Under the pieces are notes generated by a model that was not told the origin of the DNA, did not search any database, and worked only from the letters and a program-made list of their open reading frames with translations. This document shows, one piece after another, positions 43,464 through 52,755 of a stretch of 64,000 nt of DNA (positions within the stretch are counted from its first letter, which is position 1; each line of letters starts with the position of its first letter). The position numbers and the translations under genes are program-made. The stretch comes from UBA12014 sp029248335 (lineage in GTDB: Bacteria > Planctomycetota > Phycisphaerae > Phycisphaerales > SM1A02), in contig JAQWJM010000148.1 in the NCBI GenBank assembly GCA_029248335.1, positions 1 to 64,000 on the forward strand, given 5' to 3'.

Positions 43464-44024
43464 ATGTCGATCGCATCGAACAAGACGACTTCACTACAGG
43501 CCTACACCATGCTGGTCTATCGCAAGCCGCTTCATCCCGAGTTCTTCGGGATCGAGGGCCGCAAGCGGATCCAGCAGGATGACTTCGAGTTCGAAGGTTG
43601 GATCTTCCCCGGCGGGCAGCTCTCACGCTTCCAGTCTGGAAACGTGACGATCTGCGAGGTCGTCACGGATCAGGTCGAAAGCCTTCCCGAGAAGGGTCTC
43701 GTCGCGAACCTGCCCTGCGCCGGCGAACGCGACTTCGAGAACACCTTCGGCGACACCGTCACCTACATGACGACGATGCAGACGGAAACCCTGTCGGACC
43801 ACCTCTATGAGTCCACCTACCGGGAGATGACGCAGCACGCCCGGGAGTCGAACTCGCTCGTGGTGCGATCGGACGGTGCGTCGCGTCCGGAGATGTCGGT
43901 ACTCGACATCCAGCGATACCGGACCGAGGTCCATGTGCAGGGGTATCACCTCCGCGCCGACTGCGGGCTCGTCCTGCGGACGCAGTCCATGTTCCGGCTC
44001 GGTGTCGACGAAGAAGAGGAATGA
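43464..44024 (+). CDS. Conserved-looking hypothetical protein
   Basis: The 186-residue soluble protein has an even, protein-like composition (HPEFFGIEGRKRIQQDDFEF, IFPGGQLSRF, FGDTVTYMTTMQTETLSDH) and an acidic C-terminus. I do not recognise its function. The layout vaguely recalls the DUF2617 group, from memory and unverified. The ATG at 43464 is preceded by GGGAAGGA. It stands alone between two terminators. Confidence 0.65.
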   Translation: MSIASNKTTSLQAYTMLVYRKPLHPEFFGIEGRKRIQQDDFEFEGWIFPGGQLSRFQSGNVTICEVVTDQVESLPEKGLVANLPCAGERDFENTFGDTVTYMTTMQTETLSDHLYESTYREMTQHARESNSLVVRSDGASRPEMSVLDIQRYRTEVHVQGYHLRADCGLVLRTQSMFRLGVDEEEE

Positions 44025-44077
44025 TCACCTGGATCATCCTGATCATCAGCCCTTCAGGGCTGCTTGAATCGACCGCA

Positions 44078-44118
44078 CGCGGCGGCGTCGTCCTTCGGGA
44101 CACGCCGCCGCGTTCTTT
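44078..44118 (+). terminator. Intrinsic terminator
   Basis: The long GC stem CGCGGCGGCGT / ACGCCGCCGCG with a loop containing CCTTCGGG is followed by TTCTTTTC. It ends the gene at 44024. Confidence 0.85.
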
Positions 44119-44170
44119 TCCACTGCAGCCCGGGCCGCATCGCGCGGAATCCACGCCACGGCTCCACCGG

Positions 44171-44176
44171 TAGACT
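44171..44176 (+). promoter_or_regulatory. -10-like TAGACT, leaderless promoter of the UDG gene
   Basis: Six bases (GAGGCG) lie between the hexamer and the ATG at 44183. Confidence 0.5.
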
Positions 44177-44182
44177 GAGGCG

Positions 44183-45064
44183 ATGGGAACTCCCGATCCG
44201 ATGCTGGAACGTGCCGCTCGTGCGATGGTCGAAACCGACCTGCTGCTCGGCGCGGCATTGGTGCCGCTCGCGGTCCGGCCGGTCGAGGACCTCGCGCCGT
44301 CGGCCACCGAGGTGACGGAGCGTGCGACCGAACGATCACCGGCCCGTTCCACCGCGGCCCCGGGGCCGGCTGAAGCGGTCACCTCCGGATCGGTCGCGGT
44401 CGAATCGGATCCGGCCACCTCCGGGGAGTCTTCGATCGGGGTGGGAACGCCGGCGGTCCCGATGGGGGAACTCGTCGGTGACTCCTCGCCCGAGAAACTC
44501 GCCGATCTCGCCGTGCGTCATGCCGCGGAATGCTCGCATTGCACGGCTTCGACCACCCATCTGAACATCGTCTTCGGCGAAGGCGCCGCGGACGCCTCGT
44601 TGATGTTCGTCGGCGAGGCGCCGGGCGAACGCGAAGACCGTTCGGGGCGTCCCTTCGTCGGACCGGCCGGTGAGAAGCTCGACCAGATGATCGGTGCGAT
44701 GGGATTCTCGCGGGAGTCGGTCTACATCTCGAACGTGCTCAAGACGCGGCCGCCGGAGAACCGGACCCCGCGGCCCGACGAGGCCGCGGCCTGCGGACGA
44801 TGGCTCGCATCGCAGATCGAGCTGATTCGGCCGACCGCGATCGTGGCGCTCGGCGGACCGGCCGCGAAACTGCTGCTCGGAACCGAGACCGGGATCACGC
44901 GGCTGCGTGGCGTGTGGGGACGGTACGACGTCGGCGAGCTTCGGATCCCCGTCATGCCGACGTTCCATCCCGCCTACGTGCTGCGTCAGTACACCGCGGA
45001 CGTGCGGGCGGCGGTCTGGAACGATCTCCAGCTCGCCCGCGACCTGGTCCGGTCGTCCGAGTAG
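44183..45064 (+). CDS. Family 4-type uracil-DNA glycosylase with one cluster ligand changed
   Basis: The 293-residue protein has a low-complexity first 110 residues and then a UDG domain: FVGEAPGEREDRSGRPFVGP (catalytic motif), SNVLKTRPPENRTPRPDE, IVALGGPAAKLLLG and TFHPAYVLR. It would cut uracil from DNA in base-excision repair. Family 4 enzymes bind [4Fe-4S] through four Cys. Here CSHC and ACGRW supply three, but the one in the KCRPP motif is Thr (about residue 188), so the cluster may be incomplete or use another ligand. The start is set by the TAGACT hexamer. Confidence 0.88.
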   Translation: MGTPDPMLERAARAMVETDLLLGAALVPLAVRPVEDLAPSATEVTERATERSPARSTAAPGPAEAVTSGSVAVESDPATSGESSIGVGTPAVPMGELVGDSSPEKLADLAVRHAAECSHCTASTTHLNIVFGEGAADASLMFVGEAPGEREDRSGRPFVGPAGEKLDQMIGAMGFSRESVYISNVLKTRPPENRTPRPDEAAACGRWLASQIELIRPTAIVALGGPAAKLLLGTETGITRLRGVWGRYDVGELRIPVMPTFHPAYVLRQYTADVRAAVWNDLQLARDLVRSSE

Positions 45065-45092
45065 GACCGGTGGCCGGTCGTGCGCCGGGGTG

Positions 45093-45554
45093 TCAGTGGT
45101 CCTGGCGGTCGAGCACGGAGTCGAGCACGATCGTGATCGGCCCGTCGTTGAGCAGCCGGACTTCCATGCTCGCGCCGAATCGCCCCGTCTCGACGCGGAG
45201 GCCGTGTCGTTCACGCAGCATCGTCCCGACCCGCTCCACCGCCGGAGCGGCGACCTCCGGGGCCGCCGCCGCGATGAAACTCGGTCTGTTACCGCGTCGG
45301 CAGTCCGCCTGGAGCGTGAACTGACTCACCAGCAGCACCTCGCCGGCCGCCGCCGCGAGATCGAGGTTCATCCGTCCCGCTTCATCGGGGAAGACGCGAA
45401 GGCCGGCGATCTTGCGGGCCATCCAGGTCCCGGCCTCGTCGTCGTCACCGGTCGCGACACCGAGCAGCACCAGAAAACCCTTGTCGATCTCGCCGACCAC
45501 GTCGCCGTCGACGGTGACGCTCGCGGATCGGACACGCTGGACGACGGCTCTCAT
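45093..45554 (-). CDS. dtd: D-aminoacyl-tRNA deacylase
   Basis: The 153-residue protein has the two signature motifs, SQFTLQADCRRGNRPSF and NDGPITIVLDS, that form the proofreading site. It removes D-amino acids (and glycine from tRNA-Ala) from mischarged tRNA. The start MRAVVQRVRSASV is the usual family start. It lies 18 bases after the MEMO-family gene on the same strand and is probably cotranscribed. Confidence 0.95.
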   Translation of the reverse strand: MRAVVQRVRSASVTVDGDVVGEIDKGFLVLLGVATGDDDEAGTWMARKIAGLRVFPDEAGRMNLDLAAAAGEVLLVSQFTLQADCRRGNRPSFIAAAAPEVAAPAVERVGTMLRERHGLRVETGRFGASMEVRLLNDGPITIVLDSVLDRQDH

Positions 45555-45572
45555 GACGAGGATCGCCCCGGT

Positions 45573-46886
45573 TCAGGTGCCGAGAAAGGCGAGGGACGCC
45601 ACGGAGACCATGTGGTTTCCGCGGTCGTCGGAGGCCTGCTTGTAGTCGATGAGTTCGATGTCCGCGGCCTTGGCGAGCGAGGCCACGGCGTACATGTTCC
45701 CGACCGAACACCACCGCGTCTGGTTCTTGCACCACTCCATCGCTTCGAGGAAGCCCGCGGCGTCGTTCTCGAGGAACTTCCCGAGATGCTCGCGGTCGTG
45801 TCGTTCGACTTCGACCCGGCGATCGTCGTCGACCGGCTTGGGTTCGCCGAACTGGGGGCCGACGTGCGAGAGATCCGCGGACGACACGAAGTAGGTGAGT
45901 CCGCCGACTTCCTCGAGCGTCTCGCCGAGGGCCTTCACGAACTCGGGCGTCGACACCCGCTTGCCGTCGTCGGAGATCATGGGCACGAGCGGATCGGGCA
46001 TCAGCGCCGCGACCACCGGAACGTCGCCGAAGAGGTGGGTGAGGAACGGAAGATGGAGCTCGATCGAGTGCTCCGGAACGAGGTCGAGTTCGTCCTTGAA
46101 GAGCCGGTCACCGAGCTTCTCCTTGAGCTTCGCGAGCACGTCGCGGTCGGGCGTGACCCGGCCGAGCGGCGTTTCGTGTTCGAGCTCGGTCATGACCACG
46201 CCGTCGCCGACCCCGAAGTGATTGGTTCCGAGGATCACGACCCGGTCGGGCTTCGCGGCACCGACCCAGGCGCGATAGCCGCCCGCGTAGACTTCGGCGC
46301 CTCGGACGTAGTCGAGGTGCGGCACGACCAGGCCGACCACGGGAGTCTCGAACTCGGGATCTTCGGCCTGCTCCATCCAGGTCTCGAGCATGCCGACCGC
46401 GAGTTCGCGGGCCCACTCCCGCTGGGCGTCGGCGTCTTCGGGCGGCTTCTCGTCGCCGCCTCGAGCCTGGGCCGCCAGCTGGACGAGCGAACCGGACGCC
46501 TGCAGGGGGAGGGAGCCTCGCTCGTGGAGCGTCTCCGAGAGCTTCTTCTCGTACTCGTCGTACTTCGGGCCCCACAAGAGGCCGAACTGGTCCATCTGGG
46601 TCGCGAGGGCTTCGACCTGGGTGCGGGCTTCCTTGACCACGGACTCCCGATCCGGGGTCTCCGCGGCGACCAGTCGTTCCGCGATCGCGGTGGTGTCCAG
46701 TTCGCCTTCGAAGAGCTGGATGACGGACAGGGCCTGCGGCTGGACCACCATCGTCTGCTGGATCAGCATCGAGGGGTCTCGAAGGGCGACGAACTGCTTT
46801 CCCTCCTTCTGGACCGGCATCGGCTGGATCGGCCGGGCGTGGGGCTTCAGGACGTGGGACGGCGTTGGGGTGGCTTCTTCACTCAT
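45573..46886 (-). CDS. MEMO1-family protein (AmmeMemoRadiSam system B) with N-terminal extension
   Basis: The 437-residue protein has a MEMO domain at about 165-437. Metal-site-like histidines occur in VVGLVVPHLDYVRGAEVYAG, VVILGTNHFGVGDG and SSADLSHVGPQFG. The first 160 residues are an extension with a helical region (ALSVIQLFEGELDTTAIAER), similar in feel to a peptide-recognition winged-helix domain. MEMO proteins often act with AMMECR1 and a radical SAM protein; neither is in the window. The biochemical role is not known. On the minus strand TACACT lies nine bases before the ATG. Confidence 0.82.
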   Translation of the reverse strand: MSEEATPTPSHVLKPHARPIQPMPVQKEGKQFVALRDPSMLIQQTMVVQPQALSVIQLFEGELDTTAIAERLVAAETPDRESVVKEARTQVEALATQMDQFGLLWGPKYDEYEKKLSETLHERGSLPLQASGSLVQLAAQARGGDEKPPEDADAQREWARELAVGMLETWMEQAEDPEFETPVVGLVVPHLDYVRGAEVYAGGYRAWVGAAKPDRVVILGTNHFGVGDGVVMTELEHETPLGRVTPDRDVLAKLKEKLGDRLFKDELDLVPEHSIELHLPFLTHLFGDVPVVAALMPDPLVPMISDDGKRVSTPEFVKALGETLEEVGGLTYFVSSADLSHVGPQFGEPKPVDDDRRVEVERHDREHLGKFLENDAAGFLEAMEWCKNQTRWCSVGNMYAVASLAKAADIELIDYKQASDDRGNHMVSVASLAFLGT

Positions 46887-47238
46887 GATCCCGGGAGTGT
46901 AGCCAACCCTCGCGGCTTCTCCGGGTGGTCGGGCCATGAAAACCGCCGCTATCGGTCCGATTGGAGGTACAATCTCCGACCCGCCGCATTCGTTCCCGGA
47001 CTTGCCGGATCGATGGTGGGGCATCCGCGAGCCGAGTCCTCGACTTTGCTCGATCCGGAATCGTCATCGGTCGAAGGAGACCGAGCCAGGGCGGTTTTCG
47101 GCGATCTTTCGTGTGTTCGGTCGAACCGAACGATGGTTCGATGCGATTCATTGACAGGAGCGGACAGAGATCCGACTCCAGACCGCGGGCGAATACCACC
47201 CGACGATCCCAGATCCAGATCTTCTCCAGCGAGACCTC
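46887..47238. other. Divergent intergenic region with palindrome
   Basis: About 350 bases between the MEMO gene and the DUF1573-ankyrin gene. A TACAAT hexamer at 46968 could be a -10 box. GTTCGGT and ACCGAAC (47115-47131, three-base spacer) form a 7-bp inverted repeat that could be an operator or leader hairpin. TTGACA at 47151 has no matching -10 box. No gene was seen. Confidence 0.35.
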
Positions 47239-49050
47239 ATGATGAAGACTCCCGACTTTCGTGCCGTCCGAATGATCAAGACCATCGCCCCCGCGACGCT
47301 CGTCTTCGCGATGGTGGCGTGCGAACCCGGCGGTGGTGGGGCCACCGAGGCCGAAGCGAAGGCGGCGACGCCCGCAACGGTCGCGACGACCACCCCGGCC
47401 GAGACGCCCACCACGGTGGCCACCAAGCCCGCGCCGGTCGAGACGACGCCGGAGGTCGGACCCAAGAGGATCTCGAAGGACGCGCTCCCCGACCGTCGGA
47501 AGACGCTCCCCGCGGCACCGTCCGGTCTGACGACCGCGCCCACCACCGCAAGCAAGGGGCCGGTCACGCGGCCGGGCATCAACCAGGTCTCGGCACCGCT
47601 CGACATCACCTTCGATCCGCCGAAGCTCGCGCTCGGCATCATGCAGCCCGGCGTGCCGAAGACGGGCATCATCAAGATGACCAACAACGGCGACGCGCCG
47701 ATCCAGATCAAGAAGGCCGTCGCGAGCTGCGGCTGCACGACGCCCAACTGGCCGAAGACCCCGATCGCCCCCGGTGAGACCGCGGAGATCGAGATCACGC
47801 TCAAGCCTTCGACCAAGCAGGGACTCAAGCTCAGCAAGCGCGTGACGCTCCAGATGGTCAGCGGTGCGCCGCAGGTCCTCACCGTCGAGGGCGAAGTCGG
47901 CCTCTTCGTGAAGATGGAGCCGTCCTTCCTCGACGCCGGCAAGCAGACCGAAGCGGACCAGCAGTCGGTCAGCCTCGTGGCGGTCGACAAGATCCCGTTC
48001 ACGGTGATCTCCGCCGAGCCCGACGTCGTCTCCGGCCTCGGCGGCGAGAAGAAGCTTTCCCACGAGCTCGCCATCGACTGGGCGGCCTGGGAGACCGGTG
48101 GCCGCAGGCCGACCGTGAAGCTCATCACCGACCATCCGAACGCCCCTGAAATGAGCGTCACCGTTCGCCGCTCGATCGTCCGACAGAAGCCGCTCCCGCC
48201 GACGCCCGGTGCCCAGCCGGCGCGTCCGATGGGTGGACGTCTCGTCAACTCGGCCCGCGCCGGTGACGTCGATGCGGTCAAGCTCGCGATCGCGTCCGGC
48301 GAAGCCGTCGGCCAGACTTCGGCTGGTGGCATGTCCTCGCTCCACTGGGCGGCGAAGGAGGGCAACATGGAGATTATCGCGTTGCTCCTCGACGCATCCG
48401 CCGATCCCAACCTCGCGAACAAGGCCGGAAAGACCTCGGTCGCGATGGCGGCGGAGAGCGGTCAGCTCGGCGCCCTCGAACTCCTCGTCGCGAAGGGCGG
48501 AGACATCGACCACGTCGACCAGATCGGCGGCACGCCGCTGCTCTGGGCCGTGGCCCTCTCCAAGGATCCTTCCACCGCGAAGTACCTCGTCGACGCAGGC
48601 GCGTCGGTGAACGTCGTCGACAAGAGCGGCATGACGCCGCTGATCTGGGCCGCCGGCATCGGCCAGCCCGAAGCCGTCGCGATCCTCGTCGACAACGGCG
48701 CCGAGATCGACGTCGTCGAGATCCACTCGAAGGAATCGGCCATGATGCGGGCCGCCCGCATCGGCAACGCCGGCAGCCTTCGGATCCTGCTCGATGCCGA
48801 CGGCGACATGGAACTCAAGAACATGCTCGGACAGACCGCGGCGGTCATCGCCGCGGCCCAGGGCCGCCTCGAGAAGGTCAAGATGCTCGGTGACGCCGGT
48901 GCGGATCTCTCGGTTCGCGACCTTCGGGGCTGGACGGTCCTCGACCACGCCCGATCCCGGACCGACTCGGAACGCACCGAGGTCATCGAGTATCTCGAAG
49001 GGGCCGTTCCGGACGAGGTTCGGAACGCCACCCCGGTGGTCGGCGGCTGA
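47239..49050 (+). CDS. Lipoprotein with DUF1573 domain fused to ankyrin repeats
   Basis: The 603-residue protein has a lipobox at FAMVAC (Cys about 28). An Ala/Thr/Pro-rich linker precedes a DUF1573 immunoglobulin-like domain at about 115-215 (MQPGVPKTGIIKMTNNGDAP, VASCGCTTPNWP). From about 332 to 590 there are seven or so ankyrin repeats, for example SSLHWAAKEGNMEIIALLLD and TPLIWAAGIGQPEAVAILVD. The DUF1573 Cys-Gly-Cys motif is intact. The likely place is the outer or inner membrane, facing the periplasm, with a binding role. An alternative start is one codon later. A strong terminator follows. Confidence 0.88.
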   Translation: MMKTPDFRAVRMIKTIAPATLVFAMVACEPGGGGATEAEAKAATPATVATTTPAETPTTVATKPAPVETTPEVGPKRISKDALPDRRKTLPAAPSGLTTAPTTASKGPVTRPGINQVSAPLDITFDPPKLALGIMQPGVPKTGIIKMTNNGDAPIQIKKAVASCGCTTPNWPKTPIAPGETAEIEITLKPSTKQGLKLSKRVTLQMVSGAPQVLTVEGEVGLFVKMEPSFLDAGKQTEADQQSVSLVAVDKIPFTVISAEPDVVSGLGGEKKLSHELAIDWAAWETGGRRPTVKLITDHPNAPEMSVTVRRSIVRQKPLPPTPGAQPARPMGGRLVNSARAGDVDAVKLAIASGEAVGQTSAGGMSSLHWAAKEGNMEIIALLLDASADPNLANKAGKTSVAMAAESGQLGALELLVAKGGDIDHVDQIGGTPLLWAVALSKDPSTAKYLVDAGASVNVVDKSGMTPLIWAAGIGQPEAVAILVDNGAEIDVVEIHSKESAMMRAARIGNAGSLRILLDADGDMELKNMLGQTAAVIAAAQGRLEKVKMLGDAGADLSVRDLRGWTVLDHARSRTDSERTEVIEYLEGAVPDEVRNATPVVGG

Positions 49051-49079
49051 CCCCGCGACCCGATCCCGAAAGACGATTC

Positions 49080-49113
49080 AAGCCGCCCGCCGATTCCGGT
49101 GGGCGGCTTTTTC
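49080..49113 (+). terminator. Intrinsic terminator
   Basis: The AAGCCGCCC and GGGCGGCTT arms are followed by TTTTCG, 30 bases after the stop of the DUF1573-ankyrin gene. Confidence 0.9.
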
Positions 49114-49214
49114 GTGCGCGAAGACGAGTCGGTGCCGGCGGTGATCCTTATGATGGCCCGTTCAGGACCCGATCGCCGGATCGGGCCGTCCGCATCCGAA
49201 TGGGATCACACGAC

Positions 49215-50735
49215 ATGAGCACGACCACGACCGCACCGTACGAACGACTCCTCGAGATCCTCAACGAGGAGGCCGTTCTGGGTTCGATCGGAGGCCTGAT
49301 CGGCTGGGACCAGGAGACGATGATGCCCGCCGGTGGTGCGACGCATCGGGCGAAGCAGCTCTCGCTTCTCGCCCGGCTCGGCCACGAGCGCATGACGTCC
49401 TCCGAGGTGGCCGACCTGCTCGCGGCATGCGAATCGGAGATGGACGTCGACGCCGACACCGAAGCCGCGGCGAACATCCGGAACATCCGCCACGATCACG
49501 ACCGGGCGGTCCGACTGCCCGCGTCCCTCGTGCAGGAACACGCGGAGACCGCGAGCGCCGCCCAGCACGAGTGGGCGGAGGCGCGGAACGACAACGACTT
49601 CAAGCGTTTCCTCCCGTGGCTCGAGAAGACCGTCGACATCTGCCGCCGCAAGGCCGAGTGCTACGGCTGGGCCGAAGGCGGCGAACCGTGGGACGCCCTC
49701 GCCGAGGACTACGAGCCCGGCTGCACCGCGGCGGGGGTCGCGGAGGTCTTCGGACCGCTTCGCGACCGGCTGCGTGACCTGATCGCCGAGATCGTCGCAT
49801 CCGGAGCACAGCCGGATGGACGACTGGACGGAATCGAACTTCCTCGAGACCGGCAGATGGACTTCTGTCTGGACGTCGCGGAACGCATCGGCTTCGACCG
49901 GGAACGCGGCCGACTCGACGTCTCGACGCACCCCTTCTGCGGTGGTTCCCACTGCGACGACGTGCGGATGACCACGCGATTCCACGATGGGATGCTCACC
50001 GACGCGGTGAGTTCGACGATGCACGAATCCGGGCACGCGATGTACGAGCAGGGGCTCCGGTACGAGGCGTTCGGCACGCCCTGCGGATCGAGCGTCTCGC
50101 TCGGGATCCACGAGAGCCAGAGCCGGATGTGGGAGAACCAGGTCGGCCGGAGCGAGTCGTTCTGGCGATTCGCCACGCCGATGCTGGAGCGTCACTTCGG
50201 TGCCGCGGTCGCGGGCATCGACGCCCGGGCCGCGTTCGAATCGGCGAACCGGGTCGCCCCCGGTTTCATCCGCGTCGAAGCGGACGAGGCGACGTACAAC
50301 ATGCACGTCATGATCCGCTTCGAACTCGAACGGGCGATGCTCACCGGCGACCTCGAGCCGGCCGGCGTCCCCGAGGCCTGGAACGCCGCGTACCGGGACT
50401 ATCTCGGCCTCGAGGTTCCGGACGATCGTCGCGGCTGCCTGCAGGACGTCCACTGGTCGATGGGGGCGCTCGGCTACTTCCCGACCTACACCCTCGGAAA
50501 CCTCTACTGCGCCCAGATCTTCGAACACGCCTGCGAGGTGATGCCGGGGCTGGTCGACGGATTCGCCGACGGTGAATTCTCGGGTCTTCTCGACTGGCTC
50601 CGGAGCAACATCCACGTCCACGGGCGTCGATATTCGCCGGCCCAGCTCTGCGAGCGGATCACCGGCCGGTCGCTGTCCGCGGACCCGCTGATGCGGTACC
50701 TCGAGGGCAAGTTCCGGCCGCTCTACGGGATCTGA
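49215..50735 (+). CDS. M32-family metallocarboxypeptidase (Taq type)
   Basis: The 506-residue protein has the zinc motif STMHESGHAMYEQG (HExxH), the downstream IHESQSRMWEN that supplies the third ligand Glu, and HPFCGGSHCDDVRMTTRF, all typical of M32. The N-terminal GGLIGWDQETMMPAGG is the usual opening. It removes C-terminal amino acids from peptides in the cytoplasm. An in-frame ATG 15 bases earlier is possible. A TATGAT hexamer at 49149 could be the -10 box, leaving a leader of about 55 bases. Confidence 0.93.
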   Translation: MSTTTTAPYERLLEILNEEAVLGSIGGLIGWDQETMMPAGGATHRAKQLSLLARLGHERMTSSEVADLLAACESEMDVDADTEAAANIRNIRHDHDRAVRLPASLVQEHAETASAAQHEWAEARNDNDFKRFLPWLEKTVDICRRKAECYGWAEGGEPWDALAEDYEPGCTAAGVAEVFGPLRDRLRDLIAEIVASGAQPDGRLDGIELPRDRQMDFCLDVAERIGFDRERGRLDVSTHPFCGGSHCDDVRMTTRFHDGMLTDAVSSTMHESGHAMYEQGLRYEAFGTPCGSSVSLGIHESQSRMWENQVGRSESFWRFATPMLERHFGAAVAGIDARAAFESANRVAPGFIRVEADEATYNMHVMIRFELERAMLTGDLEPAGVPEAWNAAYRDYLGLEVPDDRRGCLQDVHWSMGALGYFPTYTLGNLYCAQIFEHACEVMPGLVDGFADGEFSGLLDWLRSNIHVHGRRYSPAQLCERITGRSLSADPLMRYLEGKFRPLYGI

Positions 50736-50859
50736 GCCGCGAGTCCGGGAATCCCGAGCGGGAGACGACGGGAATCGAATCGGAGGGGGACGGCGTCGCG
50801 GATCCCGCTACACTGTGGGGCTCGCCGCATCGACCGGGCCCGGCCCGGCTGGAGATTCC

Positions 50860-52725
50860 ATGTCAGCGTCCCGATCCATCCGGAACATCGCGATCATCGC
50901 GCACGTCGATCACGGCAAGACCACCCTGGTCGACGCCATCCTGGCGCAGTCCGGAACGATCCGCGAGTCCGCGGCCCGGGAGGACTGCATCCTCGATTCC
51001 AATCCGCTGGAACGGGAGCGGGGGATCACCATCCTTTCCAAGAACTGCGCCGTCGACTGGACCTACGACGACGGCGAGACGGTGCGCGTGAACGTGATCG
51101 ACACCCCGGGTCACGCCGACTTCGGCGGCGAGGTCGAACGCGTGTTGATGATGGCGGACGGCGTGCTGCTTCTGGTCGACGCCGCGGAAGGACCGATGCC
51201 GCAGACGCGGTTCGTCCTCGGCAAGGCGCTCGCGATCGGGCTCCGGCCGATCGTGGTGGTGAACAAGTGCGACAAGGCGGATGCCCGGTGCGACCAGGTC
51301 GTCGACGAGGTCTTCGATCTGCTCGTCGATCTCGGTGCGGACGACGAAGCGCTCGACTTCCCGGTGTTGTTCGCGTCGGGTCGCGACGGCTGGGCGGGGC
51401 CCTCGCACACCGATCCGGAGTCACGCACCCAGGGCGTCCGTCCGCTGCTCGGCGTCATTCGCGAACGCATCCCGGCGCCGCTGAACGATCCCTCCGGAAG
51501 CGTCCAGATGCGGATCACGTCGCTGGACCGGAACGACTTCGTCGGTCGGATCGTGATCGGTCGGGTCGCCCGGGGGGTGATCCGGTCGGGTGAACGCGTC
51601 GCGATCTGCACCGAATCCGGCCAGACCCATGCACGGATCGGCCGGGTCCTCGCGTTCGAAGGGCTTGGTCGTCGCGAGGTCGAGGCGGTCGAGGCCGGCG
51701 ATCTCTGTGCGATCGAAGGACTCGAGATCGCGGGGATCGGCGACACCATCGCCGACCCGGAGAATCCGGAACCGCTGCCCCGGGTCTCGGTCGACGAGCC
51801 GACGCTCCACATGGTGTTCCGCATCAACGACGGTCCGTTCGCGGGGCGCGACGGCAAGTACGTCACCACCCGGCAGATCCGCGATCGACTCGATCGGGAA
51901 CTCGAGGCGAACGTCGCGCTCAGGGTCGAGACGGGCGAGAGCGCCGACAGTTTCCGGGTCTCCGGTCGCGGGCTTCTCCATCTCGGGATCCTGCTGGAGC
52001 AGATGCGGCGCGAAGGTTACGAAGTGGTGGTCGGACGCCCGGAGGTGGTGCTCCGCACGATCGACGGCGTCAAGCACGAGCCGTGGGAACGGGTCAGCGT
52101 CGACGCGCCGCCGGAGGCCACCGGCGCCGCGATCGAGATGATCGGAAGTCGCGGTGGCGAGATCCAGTCGATGGACACGGTCGGAAACCGGTCCCGGGTC
52201 GAAGGCGTCATGCCGAGTCGCGGGCTGATCGGGCTGCGAACGCGACTGCTCAACGCGAGCGGCGGCGAGGCGATCCTGCACCACACCTTCGAGGACTGGC
52301 GACCGCTGGGGCCGATGCGTCGCGAGCGGGGCAACGGCGTCATGGTCTCGATGGAGACCGGGCGGGCCACGCCGTATTCACTGCTGGCGCTTTCCGAACG
52401 GGCGCTGATGTTCGTCGAGCCGGGCGAGGACGTCTACGAGGGCATGGTGGTCGGCGAGAACAGTCGTGACAACGACCTCGACGTGAACCCGGCGAAGGCC
52501 AAGGCGTTCTCGAACGTCCGGGAGTCGACGAAGGAGGCGACGGTGGTCATGAAGGCCCCGCGCAAGATGACGCTGGAGATGGCGCTCGAGTACATCGCCG
52601 AGGACGAGGCGGTCGAGATCACGCCGAACGCCATCCGGATGCGGAAGCTCATCCTCCGGGAGGTCGATCGCAAGCGGATGCAGCGTCACCGTCGACAGCA
52701 GGCGGCCGACGCGGCGAGTCGGTAG
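50860..52725 (+). CDS. typA: Ribosome-associated GTPase TypA/BipA
   Basis: The 621-residue translational GTPase has G1 AHVDHGKTT, the switch region ERERGITILSKN, G3 DTPGHADFGGEV and G4 NKCD. The BipA-specific C-terminal domains carry SRGLIGLRTRLLNASGG, NGVMVSMETGRATPYSLLAL and VVGENSRDNDLDVN. It acts on the 50S subunit during stress and assembly. GGAG lies before the ATG at 50860. TACACT at 50809 gives a leader of about 40 bases. Length is normal. Confidence 0.96.
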   Translation: MSASRSIRNIAIIAHVDHGKTTLVDAILAQSGTIRESAAREDCILDSNPLERERGITILSKNCAVDWTYDDGETVRVNVIDTPGHADFGGEVERVLMMADGVLLLVDAAEGPMPQTRFVLGKALAIGLRPIVVVNKCDKADARCDQVVDEVFDLLVDLGADDEALDFPVLFASGRDGWAGPSHTDPESRTQGVRPLLGVIRERIPAPLNDPSGSVQMRITSLDRNDFVGRIVIGRVARGVIRSGERVAICTESGQTHARIGRVLAFEGLGRREVEAVEAGDLCAIEGLEIAGIGDTIADPENPEPLPRVSVDEPTLHMVFRINDGPFAGRDGKYVTTRQIRDRLDRELEANVALRVETGESADSFRVSGRGLLHLGILLEQMRREGYEVVVGRPEVVLRTIDGVKHEPWERVSVDAPPEATGAAIEMIGSRGGEIQSMDTVGNRSRVEGVMPSRGLIGLRTRLLNASGGEAILHHTFEDWRPLGPMRRERGNGVMVSMETGRATPYSLLALSERALMFVEPGEDVYEGMVVGENSRDNDLDVNPAKAKAFSNVRESTKEATVVMKAPRKMTLEMALEYIAEDEAVEITPNAIRMRKLILREVDRKRMQRHRRQQAADAASR

Positions 52726-52755
52726 GCTCGGGGTCCGACGGACCTCGGAGCCCGC

